Positions 1-6,387 of a stretch of 11,315 nt of DNA are shown here, piece after piece. The first letter of the stretch is position 1. Each line of letters begins with the position of its first letter. The notes under the pieces were generated by a model, which was not told where the DNA came from, made no database searches, and was given only the letters and a program-made list of their open reading frames with translations. Made by a program: the position numbers and the translations under genes. This stretch comes from Lachnospiraceae bacterium (lineage in GTDB: Bacteria; Bacillota; Clostridia; Lachnospirales; Lachnospiraceae), in the NCBI GenBank assembly GCA_003488445.1, contig DNLO01000054.1, positions 1 to 11,315 of the forward strand, in the 5' to 3' direction.

Positions 1-782
1 TGATGTATCTTGGTCATCTGGCTTATGATCTCCGCCGGCCCGCATGCATATCCGAGTCTCCAGCCGGTCATTGCGTACGCCTTTGAGAAGCCGTTGATCA
101 GGATCGTCCTTTCCTTCATTCCGGGAAGGGAAGCTATGGTCACATGATCGCCCTTGTAGGTGAGGGCCGAATAGATCTCATCGGACATCACGAAGATATC
201 CCGCTCTATGCATATCTTTGCGACAGCCTCCAGGTCACTCCTCTCCATTATCGCGCCGGTCGGGTTGTTGGGGAATGGCAGTATGAGGATCTTCGTCTTC
301 GGTGTGATCGCTGCCTCCAGCTCTGCTGCAGTGAGGCGAAACTCGTTCTCCTCCCTGAGACTCACTATCACGGGAACTCCCCCCGCCATTATCGTACACG
401 GTACATATGATACATAGGAGGGCTCGGGGATTATCACCTCGTCGCCCGGCTCCAGCATCGCACGCAGGCCTATATCTATAGCCTCAGATCCGCCTACGGT
501 TATCACTGTCTCTGTAGCCGCGTCATATCCGACATCATAGTTCCTTCTCAGATATCTGCATATCTCCTGTCTGAGTTCCATCAGCCCCGAGTTGGACGTA
601 TAGAAGGTCTTCCCTCTTTCCAGCGAATATATGCCCTCGTCCCTTACGTGCCAGGGGGTATCGAAGTCAGGCTCGCCCACGCCCAGAGAGATCGCATCCG
701 GCATCTCGCTGACTATGTCAAAGAACTTCCTTATGCCGGAGGATTTCATTTCTGAGACCTTTTTTGCGATAGGCTCTCTCAT
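1..782 (-). CDS. Class I/II PLP-dependent aminotransferase (3' end cut by window edge)
   Basis: The reading frame stays open from the ATG at 782 to the left edge, giving about 260 residues of a protein that is usually about 390, so the C-terminal third is missing. Fold type I aminotransferase signatures are in order: an N-terminal SLGVGEPDFDTP segment, a GGSEAID helix start, NNPTG at residue 172 onward, SDEIYS for the cofactor-ring aspartate, and SKAYAMTGWRLGY with the Schiff-base lysine at K234. The protein is expected to be a cytosolic enzyme moving amino groups between an amino acid and a 2-oxo acid. The closest group is the aspartate/aromatic aminotransferase-like subfamily I; the substrate cannot be read from the sequence. 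Its ATG overlaps the TGA of the upstream Lrp-type regulator (ATGA), so the two are translationally coupled and the regulator may control it. A purine-rich AAAGGA lies about 12 bases before the start. Confidence 0.93.
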   Translation of the reverse strand, partial: MREPIAKKVSEMKSSGIRKFFDIVSEMPDAISLGVGEPDFDTPWHVRDEGIYSLERGKTFYTSNSGLMELRQEICRYLRRNYDVGYDAATETVITVGGSEAIDIGLRAMLEPGDEVIIPEPSYVSYVPCTIMAGGVPVIVSLREENEFRLTAAELEAAITPKTKILILPFPNNPTGAIMERSDLEAVAKICIERDIFVMSDEIYSALTYKGDHVTIASLPGMKERTILINGFSKAYAMTGWRLGYACGPAEIISQMTKIH

Positions 783-1285
783 GGTGTCACCAGCATCCTT
801 TCATCTTCATGCTTCTTGGCCAGTACCGTGCCGCTCTGCTTGTATTTCCTCATGATGAAGTGTGTCGCGCACGACAGCACGGACTCCAGCGCGGAGAGCT
901 TATTGGTGACGAAGCTTGACACCTCTTTCAGAGACCTTCCGTCCATTATCACCATAAGGTCGAAACCGCCGGATATGAGATAAACACTGTCTACCTCGGA
1001 GTATTTGTATATGCGTTCCGCTATGGTGTCGAAGCCCTGTCCTCTCTGGGGAGTCACCCTGACCTCTATGAGCGCGGTCACTCTCTCATCATCCGTCTTA
1101 TCCCAGTCTATGAGCGTATGATACCCGCATATGATGCCTTCCTTTTCCATATCCGCCATGGCGTTGGCTACGTCGGTCGCATCCAGTCCCAGCCTGATGG
1201 CCAGCTCGTTCAGATCCACCCTGCCGTCGTGCTCTATGGCTTTCAATATGGACATCCTCATGTCCTTGATATCTTTTTCACTCAT
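779..1285 (-). CDS. Lrp/AsnC-family transcriptional regulator
   Basis: The 168-residue product has the two-domain layout of the Lrp/AsnC family. An N-terminal winged helix-turn-helix covers about residues 5-65 (ILKAIEHDGRVDLNELAIRLGL, then DVANAMADMEKEGII). A RAM/AsnC ligand-binding and oligomerisation domain covers about residues 70-150 and includes the GGFDLMVIMDG strand-turn. Such proteins bind DNA as dimers to octamers and respond to amino acids. It is directly followed by an aminotransferase with a 4-base stop/start overlap, a pairing that suggests control of amino acid transamination or self-control of this operon; that role is inferred. A strong AGGGGGAAAG ribosome site precedes the ATG. 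The gene starts 16 bases after the unrecognised 131-aa gene, so it may also be read from the VanW promoter upstream. The effector is not predictable. Confidence 0.95.
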   Translation of the reverse strand: MSEKDIKDMRMSILKAIEHDGRVDLNELAIRLGLDATDVANAMADMEKEGIICGYHTLIDWDKTDDERVTALIEVRVTPQRGQGFDTIAERIYKYSEVDSVYLISGGFDLMVIMDGRSLKEVSSFVTNKLSALESVLSCATHFIMRKYKQSGTVLAKKHEDERMLVTP

Positions 1286-1301
1286 CTGTCTTTCCCCCTT
1301 T

Positions 1302-1697
1302 TTAAGAATTCAGATAACTGATCCTGTCCTTGTTCTTTATCCTGCATACTCTCTCTGACGTCAGATATCCGATCACCTTCAGGTCATCTCTCAAATGATA
1401 AGAAGACTCCGGTCTCACTATGTATATCTCATCCCGCAGCGGTATCCGGTACGGATCTCTGTCTTCCGCATTGCAGCTGTCTATGATATCCTGACGGAGA
1501 GGTATCTTTCGTATATCCACGATCAGTCCGAGATCCGTCTCAAGCGAGAGCTCCCACAGGCTGTCATATATTCCCTCTCTCAGCGGCATCCTGCCCTTTA
1601 TCGTATCCGGCTCCGTCCCCATAACGAGCAGGTCGCCTTCCTGTATCTTTTCCCTGTACGTTCCCTTGAACTGTTCGGGTTCGATCTGTCTTCTCAT
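1302..1697 (-). CDS. Unrecognised 131-aa protein with three PLR motifs
   Basis: I do not recognise a family. The product is a charged, soluble-looking 131-residue protein without signal peptide or membrane segment. A similar motif occurs three times: RMPLREGIYDS near residue 36, RKIPLRQDIIDS near 63, and YRIPLRDEIYIV near 83. Each has Pro-Leu-Arg, an acidic or amide residue, then a hydrophobic Ile-Tyr/Ile pair, which suggests a small beta-rich repeat fold. The start ATG overlaps the TGA of the VanW gene (ATGA), so the two are translationally coupled, and the Lrp-type gene follows 16 bases later. The coupling argues for a function tied to the secreted VanW/G5 protein or to its production, though the product itself should stay in the cytoplasm. 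No catalytic motif is visible. That it is a real gene is supported by operon position and codon use like its neighbours. Confidence 0.8.
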   Translation of the reverse strand: MRRQIEPEQFKGTYREKIQEGDLLVMGTEPDTIKGRMPLREGIYDSLWELSLETDLGLIVDIRKIPLRQDIIDSCNAEDRDPYRIPLRDEIYIVRPESSYHLRDDLKVIGYLTSERVCRIKNKDRISYLNS

Positions 1698-3313
1698 TGT
1701 CCGGCAGCTTCCTGTGCCGCTGCCGCTGCCGCAGCCATGGCTGCCAGGTCTGCTTCTGTCGGAGTCCCGGGAGGAGGTACCGGCTGTCCGGATGCGATGG
1801 CCTTGCAGTACTCTATATTCTGTGTAGCTATGGCATCCTTCAGGATCTGCTTTACGGTGGGATCATCCGTTGCTGTTCCCACAGTCAGTATCGCAGGTAC
1901 CGCCTGATACGTACTCCTGTTCACGAGAGTCCTTTCCGTCTCCTCACCGTCCACCTTGACGATCTTGTAATACTCTGACTTGTATCCGATATGTGCCGAC
2001 TGCTTTCTGGTTGTTCCCGCCGGCAGCGTGCTGTCCGCCACCACCTTCTCACCTTCCGGTTGGATCTCCTCCAGATCCACACTCTCAAACTCCAGTGTGC
2101 GGTTCGAAGGTCTGGTCTCTATGCCGTATATGGTGAATGTGATAGTCTTGTCCGGCGTGGTATATCCTTCTATATATATGGGAGTCGACTGGTTGTTCGT
2201 AAATTTAAAATCTTTTATCCCTTCTGCTATGGCGGCATCCCCGGAGTGTGCCACGTAGTTGACCACCATGGAATGATTGTATCTTTCATCCACCTGCAGC
2301 TCTGCCCTGAGCACAGCCTGGTAGAGTGTGGTAGACACCTGGCATATCCCTCCTCCGAAGGATTCTACGACAAGACCGTTCAGGTAGCTGCCCGCCAGAG
2401 CATATCCGTTCTCCTCTGTCATCGGGCTGATGGTCTGTGAGACCGACATCTGCTCTCCGGGATATAGTGTATGGCCGTTTATCAGTCTGCAGCCGTTTGC
2501 GACATTCGTACATCTGTCCTTGCCCGAGCTGTAGTACTTGGTCGTGAATGTACCCAGCACATCTGTCAGCTTGCCGAGAGTCTCGGCATCTCCCCTGGGC
2601 TTCGTGACATCGACCGGCAGCTCTACGGTAGTGTTTCCACCGGAAAGTCCGGATGACAGATACTGCTCTATCTTCTCCACGGCCTCTTCTTTATTGATCG
2701 CCTGTCCGTCATGTCCGGGCACTATCTTAAAGGAGCCGTCGCTCCTGGACATGGTCGCGTCCCTGGCCTCCACGTCGAATGCTGCGCATTTCGTCTCCAG
2801 GATGTTCTGTATCTTATCGCGGTCCGCCGAGAGCTCGATCTCGAACACCTTTTTCGTCCTCCTGAGGTCGGACACATCCTTGAAACGCTTTATGATATTA
2901 CCGCTCCTTCCTAAAGACACGGCATAGTCCGCTATCTCGGGATTCTTCCAGTAGAGTCCCAGATCCGATGCTTTCACAGACACCGTATTCCCGGATACAC
3001 ATACAAAGGATATATCTGTTCCCGACAGACCTGCCACGTAGCCGTTGATCGCATTTACTGCGTCTGTCCGCGTCTTTCCCGACAGATCCACCGGTCCCGC
3101 GTATACACCTTCCTTTATTGTCTCACCCGACCGGTCAGTTGCAGACTGAGGCACCGTACACCCCACTGTCTTCTGAGGTGCAGGCTCTCCGTATGTATGC
3201 AGGCTCTCGGATCCCGCACCCGCACCGCCTATGATCTCCATTGAATACGCATACGTCGGGATGATCACGGACAGCATCGATATGAGCATTATCAGCGATA
3301 TGGTTTTTTTCAT
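1694..3313 (-). CDS. Secreted VanW-family protein with peptidoglycan-binding-like and G5-like domains
   Basis: The 539-residue product starts with a Sec-type signal peptide (MKKTISLIMLISMLSVIIPTYA, residues 1-22). About residues 80-190 resemble the PG_binding_4-type domain often found before VanW or YkuD modules. The VanW domain spans about residues 250-395 and carries its hallmark segments: NGHTLYPGEQMS, GGGICQVSTTLYQA and RYNHSMVVNYV. A G5-like beta region follows at about 405-480 (LPAGTTRKQSAHIGYKSEY), then a Pro-rich link (PVPPPGTP) and an Ala-rich tail (nine of the last 17 residues or more). There is no LPXTG or membrane anchor at the C-terminus, so it is probably released or held by wall binding. 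VanW was named from vancomycin-resistance clusters, but its reaction is not established, and no resistance should be inferred here since vanHAX-type genes are absent. An AGGAAGAG ribosome site precedes the ATG. It sits between a microprotein and an unknown gene in one operon. Confidence 0.93.
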   Translation of the reverse strand: MKKTISLIMLISMLSVIIPTYAYSMEIIGGAGAGSESLHTYGEPAPQKTVGCTVPQSATDRSGETIKEGVYAGPVDLSGKTRTDAVNAINGYVAGLSGTDISFVCVSGNTVSVKASDLGLYWKNPEIADYAVSLGRSGNIIKRFKDVSDLRRTKKVFEIELSADRDKIQNILETKCAAFDVEARDATMSRSDGSFKIVPGHDGQAINKEEAVEKIEQYLSSGLSGGNTTVELPVDVTKPRGDAETLGKLTDVLGTFTTKYYSSGKDRCTNVANGCRLINGHTLYPGEQMSVSQTISPMTEENGYALAGSYLNGLVVESFGGGICQVSTTLYQAVLRAELQVDERYNHSMVVNYVAHSGDAAIAEGIKDFKFTNNQSTPIYIEGYTTPDKTITFTIYGIETRPSNRTLEFESVDLEEIQPEGEKVVADSTLPAGTTRKQSAHIGYKSEYYKIVKVDGEETERTLVNRSTYQAVPAILTVGTATDDPTVKQILKDAIATQNIEYCKAIASGQPVPPPGTPTEADLAAMAAAAAAAQEAAGQ

Positions 3314-3343
3314 ACTCTCTTCCTGTTATACTGTAGCTGAGGC

Positions 3344-3460
3344 TTAATAGCCGGCAAGACTGGCGATCAGCGGAACAAGGACCATGGCTGCCGCCACGGT
3401 GATGATTATGATCCCCGCTATACGTTTATTACGTTTGCCCTGAAACATTTGAAAGAACAT
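3344..3460 (-). CDS. 38-aa single-pass membrane microprotein
   Basis: A short frame from ATG at 3460 to TAA at 3344 encodes 38 residues: MFFQMFQGKRNKR, then a hydrophobic stretch from about residue 14 (IAGIIIITVAAAMVLVPLIA) and a short tail ending LAGY. The layout is a basic N-terminus followed by one transmembrane helix, which by the positive-inside rule puts the N-terminus in the cytoplasm. A clear AGAGG ribosome site lies about 5 bases before the ATG, and a good sigma-70-type promoter lies about 50 bases further upstream. It is the first gene of the operon and is followed by the VanW gene after 30 bases. I do not recognise a named family. It could be a small regulator or chaperone of the membrane or export of VanW, but that is inference. 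The ribosome site, promoter and composition make chance unlikely. Confidence 0.72.
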   Translation of the reverse strand: MFFQMFQGKRNKRIAGIIIITVAAAMVLVPLIASLAGY

Positions 3461-3493
3461 TTTTTACCTCTGTATCTGAAATAAGGATCACAC

Positions 3494-4093
3494 ATGCGTT
3501 TTACAGTACCTATCATAATAATAGCCTTCTGTATCATTTTCAAGATGATCGTTAATCGGGATCCGAAAAGCGATCCTGATGAAGAGTTTCTCGAGCGGGA
3601 GCGCAAGGCCAACCTCACCCCGCGTAAAGACATATCCCATCTGCCCTATATCACGGTCCCGGTGGATTCGCTCCCCCTGGACGTCCCTACAGATAAAGAA
3701 GAAGTAAGGGAGCGGCAGGATACGATACGGTCCATGGCCGAGAAAAAGGTCCTGAACCTTACGGGCCGGACCAATACCGAGCTGAAGCTGGAGTATGGTG
3801 CCCCCAATATCAATATTCTCTCTGCCGCGGACAACAACTATACCCGGCTGGTCCAGGCTATCGCTTATCTCGCCTCGGACTATCTTGCTTCAGGTCATGA
3901 AGAAGAGGCTCTGCAGCTTTTGGAGTACGGTATATCCATAGGTGCCGACTCCAAGAAAAACTATCTTATGCTTGCCGATCTCTACAAGGCACACGGCCGG
4001 GAGGATAAGATCCGTGATCTTATCGCCTCCGCGGAGGATCTGGATTCGCTTTTGAAGGACAGTATCATTTCCTCGCTGAAGGATATGCTGTGA
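3494..4093 (+). CDS. Membrane-anchored helical-repeat (TPR-like) protein, unknown function
   Basis: This is the only confident plus-strand gene. The 199-residue product starts with an uncleaved membrane anchor (MRFTVPIIIIAFCIIFKMIV, residues 1-20), followed by a charged linker (DPKSDPDEEFLERERKA) that should face the cytoplasm or the outside depending on topology. Residues about 115-195 form amphipathic helix pairs that resemble degenerate tetratricopeptide repeats (AIAYLASDYLASGHEEEALQ, then NYLMLADLYKAHGREDKI), usually a protein-protein interaction surface. An AAGGA ribosome site lies 6 bases before the ATG. I recall similar anchored proteins in Clostridia next to greA-type genes, but cannot name a family. 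Its start is 33 bases from the divergent microprotein start, and its stop is 5 bases from the convergent greA stop. I see no convincing promoter in the short space upstream; it must lie within or near the microprotein gene. Confidence 0.88.
   Translation: MRFTVPIIIIAFCIIFKMIVNRDPKSDPDEEFLERERKANLTPRKDISHLPYITVPVDSLPLDVPTDKEEVRERQDTIRSMAEKKVLNLTGRTNTELKLEYGAPNINILSAADNNYTRLVQAIAYLASDYLASGHEEEALQLLEYGISIGADSKKNYLMLADLYKAHGREDKIRDLIASAEDLDSLLKDSIISSLKDML
3515..3543 (-). promoter_or_regulatory. Sigma-70-type promoter for the microprotein-VanW operon
   Basis: On the minus strand TTGAAA (3543-3538), a 17-base spacer and TATTAT (3520-3515) match the -35 and -10 consensus at five of six positions each with ideal spacing. 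Transcription would start near 3508, giving a leader of about 48 nt before the microprotein ATG at 3460. The whole promoter lies inside the first 17 codons of the divergent plus-strand gene, because only 33 bases separate the two start codons. Confidence 0.7.
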
Positions 4094-4098
4094 CCGGA

Positions 4099-4608
4099 TC
4101 AGAACCTCTTGATATCGTCGTCATCCCCGGTTGATTTGTCTATAGCCCTGATGACTACGTAGTAGGAGTAGTCTTCGTTTGCCTTTACCTGAACCCTGTC
4201 TCCGACTTGGTGACCCATTATGGCCTTTCCTATGGGAGACTCGTTGCTTATCCGGTTCTCCAGCGAATTGCCCCTGATGGATGTGACGACCTTATATACG
4301 GCTTCTTCTTCGTCTTCCTCGAAATACAGTGTCACTGTATTGTTGATCCCGACTTCATCCTCACCCGAGGCATCGGAGATGACCGTTGCCGTCTTGAGCA
4401 TCCTCTCCAGATATCTGATCCTGCCCTCGTTTTCGTTCTTTGCTTTCTTGGCGGCATAGTACTCGAAATTCTCCGACAGATCCCCCTGCGCCCTGGCTTC
4501 CTTCACTTCACCTATGAGCTGGGGGCGGATCACGAGCTTTCTCTCTTCTATCTCAGCCTCTATCTTCCTGACATCAGAGGGCGTGAGCTGCGGTCTCCCC
4601 TCATACAT
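4099..4608 (-). CDS. greA: GreA-family transcription elongation (transcript cleavage) factor
   Basis: The 169-residue product has the GreA layout. The N-terminal antiparallel coiled coil covers about residues 8-82. The conserved tip GDLSENFEYYAAK carries the acidic residues D43 and E46 that bring the catalytic metal into the RNA polymerase active site. The C-terminal FKBP-like domain includes SPIGKAIMGHQVGDRVQV. Gre factors enter the secondary channel of RNA polymerase and induce cleavage of backtracked RNA so that elongation resumes. The tail is odd: a TGDDDDIKRF extension after the usual end. The domain is more divergent than housekeeping GreA, so it could be a second, GreA/GreB-like paralogue; whether another greA exists lies outside the window. 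The start overlaps the end of ackA by 8 bases, indicating co-transcription with ackA. The gene is last in the nrdD-nrdG-ackA-greA cluster. Confidence 0.93.
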   Translation of the reverse strand: MYEGRPQLTPSDVRKIEAEIEERKLVIRPQLIGEVKEARAQGDLSENFEYYAAKKAKNENEGRIRYLERMLKTATVISDASGEDEVGINNTVTLYFEEDEEEAVYKVVTSIRGNSLENRISNESPIGKAIMGHQVGDRVQVKANEDYSYYVVIRAIDKSTGDDDDIKRF

Positions 4609-5812
4609 TGTGCCTGTTTACGACCTCCACTGTGGACAGAGCGATGGACATCTCTTCATCCGTCGGTATGGTATAGACCTTCACGGACGATCCTTCGGCT
4701 GATATGCATCTGGCTCCTTTGCCCTCTTCGTTGGCCTTGTCGTCCATCACGACTCCCAGCCCCTTCAGATATGAACAGACATGCTTCCTCACGAACGGTG
4801 AGTTCTCTCCTATCCCTGCCGTAAAGGTGATGGCATCCGCTCCTCCGAGTACTGCCATATATGCTCCGATATACTTCACTATGGAATAGATATATGTGTC
4901 GAAAGCCCTGATCGCTGCCTTATCTCCGGCCTCGTATGCCTTTTCTATATCTCTCATATCCGAGGAGATGTTGCCGGACAGGCCGTACAGCCCGGATCTG
5001 AAATTGAGGACCTGCATCACATCCTCCATGCTCCCTCCCGTCTTGTCTGCCATGGCATGTACGATCTCCGGATCCAGCGATCCGCACCTGGTGCCCATTA
5101 TGATACCGTCCAAAGGAGTATATCCCATGGATGTGTCTACTGACTTTCCTCCATTCACTGCGGTTATGGATGCTCCGTTTCCGAGGTGGCAGACTATGGT
5201 CCTGATCTCTTTTACATCCTTTCCCATTGCAGCTGCCGTTTCCTTCGCCACATATTCATGGCTCATGCCGTGAAATCCGAATCTTCTGATGCCGTATTTC
5301 TCATAGTACTCATAGGGTATGCCGTAAAGGTATGCCTTCTCAGGCAGGGTCTGGTGAAATGCCGTATCGAAGACCCCTACCATTGGTGTTTCCGGCATCA
5401 CTTTCCTGCAGGCCTTTATCCCCTGAATATTTGCAGGATTGTGCAGAGGTGCCAGACTGCTGCATTCCTCTATCACATCCATCACTTCGGGTGTGATATA
5501 TGTTGCCTCCGTGAACTTGTCTCCGCCGTGGACCAGTCTGTGTCCTACGGCGCCTATCTCAGAGACATCGGCTACCACTCCGTTTGACGGATCTGTGACT
5601 GCCTTTATCAGCGTATCCACTGCCGTGTTGTGATCCGGGAACTCCACGTCCTTCTCAAAGCCTTTGTCGGAGCCTGTTACATCGTATTTGAAATGTCCGC
5701 CTCCGATACCTATCCTCTCGCATAGGCCTTTACAGATCACTTCCTTTGTGTCTGTCTCGATCATCCTGTATTTCAGAGATGATGAACCGCAGTTGATTAC
5801 CAGTACTTTCAT
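4601..5812 (-). CDS. ackA: Acetate kinase
   Basis: The 403-residue product is full length for acetate kinase (usually about 400). The ASKHA-fold signatures are all present: VINCGSSSLKY at residues 5-15 (N7, S10, S12, K14), GHRLVHGG with R92, FDTAFH, RRFGFHGMSHEYV, HLGNGAS, GTRCGSLDP with the catalytic arginine, and TAGIGENSPFVR near the C-terminus. The enzyme interconverts acetyl phosphate and ADP with acetate and ATP, the ATP-yielding last step of acetate fermentation, in the cytoplasm. Its usual partner phosphotransacetylase (pta) is not in this window. Instead it follows nrdG by 18 bases and overlaps greA by 8 bases, so it appears to be expressed with anaerobic ribonucleotide reduction. 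An AGGGGG ribosome site lies about 10 bases before the ATG. Confidence 0.98.
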   Translation of the reverse strand: MKVLVINCGSSSLKYRMIETDTKEVICKGLCERIGIGGGHFKYDVTGSDKGFEKDVEFPDHNTAVDTLIKAVTDPSNGVVADVSEIGAVGHRLVHGGDKFTEATYITPEVMDVIEECSSLAPLHNPANIQGIKACRKVMPETPMVGVFDTAFHQTLPEKAYLYGIPYEYYEKYGIRRFGFHGMSHEYVAKETAAAMGKDVKEIRTIVCHLGNGASITAVNGGKSVDTSMGYTPLDGIIMGTRCGSLDPEIVHAMADKTGGSMEDVMQVLNFRSGLYGLSGNISSDMRDIEKAYEAGDKAAIRAFDTYIYSIVKYIGAYMAVLGGADAITFTAGIGENSPFVRKHVCSYLKGLGVVMDDKANEEGKGARCISAEGSSVKVYTIPTDEEMSIALSTVEVVNRHNV

Positions 5813-5830
5813 AGATATTTCCCCCTGTCT

Positions 5831-6379
5831 TTATTTGTCCATGTATTTGCTGAGTATTATCTTTGACTTTCCTTCCTCATATGCACTGAGTGTAGCCTTC
5901 ACATCGATGATGCGCTGGTTCGCAGATCCCCTGAATCTCAGCATCAGGCTCTTCTCTTCTATGTGAAACTCCCCGTCCACCAGGATATCCGTGTGCTTCA
6001 GTATGGGCAGGGTATCCCCGGTGTGGCACCGTCCGTTCTCCTCATTCATCAGCTCTTCCATCGTATACCCCGTATATATCCACACATCTGCGTGGGGCAC
6101 CTCATCTCTGACCCGCTCTGTCAGCCTTCTTATCTCTTTCTGATTGGAAGGCTCCATGGGCTCCCCGCCGAGTATGGTCAGGCCCCTTATATATTCGGGC
6201 TTCAGGGACTCGATGATAAAGTCCTCGGTCTCCCGGGTGTATTCCTGTCCGAATGAGAAATCCCAGGTCTCCGGATTGAAGCACTCTCTGCAGTGATGTG
6301 TACATCCGGAAACAAAAAGGGAAGTGCGGCAGCCTTCCCCATTTGCTATATCACATTCAAATATCTGTCCGAAGTTCAT
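5831..6379 (-). CDS. nrdG: Anaerobic ribonucleoside-triphosphate reductase activating protein (radical SAM)
   Basis: The 182-residue product is a small radical SAM enzyme. Cysteines C26, C30 and C33 form the CxxxCxxC cluster-binding motif (CTHHCREC) that holds a [4Fe-4S] cluster with S-adenosylmethionine, and GGEP at 71-74 is the SAM-binding turn. NrdG cleaves SAM reductively to make a 5'-deoxyadenosyl radical that puts the glycyl radical on NrdD. The C-terminal half (DILVDGEFH, RFRGSANQRIID) is typical of NrdG rather than of pyruvate formate-lyase activase, which is longer and lacks this end. It starts 8 bases after the nrdD TAG stop, with AGGA about 7 bases before the ATG, so the activase and its target are made from one transcript. 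Confidence 0.97.
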   Translation of the reverse strand: MNFGQIFECDIANGEGCRTSLFVSGCTHHCRECFNPETWDFSFGQEYTRETEDFIIESLKPEYIRGLTILGGEPMEPSNQKEIRRLTERVRDEVPHADVWIYTGYTMEELMNEENGRCHTGDTLPILKHTDILVDGEFHIEEKSLMLRFRGSANQRIIDVKATLSAYEEGKSKIILSKYMDK

Positions 6380-6387
6380 GTGTCATC

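Noticed and set aside
1705..1745. GCC/GCA/GCG-rich triplet run at the end of the VanW gene as a microsatellite
   Set aside because: The codons for alanine vary, so it is a low-complexity Ala-rich tail rather than a slippage-prone perfect repeat.
1694..3313. Vancomycin resistance gene
   Set aside because: VanW-domain proteins are common in Clostridia without resistance, and no vanH, vanA/B-type ligase or vanX is present here.
3449..3478. Promoter for the plus-strand gene (TTGAAA, 18 bases, TATCTG)
   Set aside because: The -10 matches at only three positions and the start point would fall inside the ribosome site, so I do not call it.
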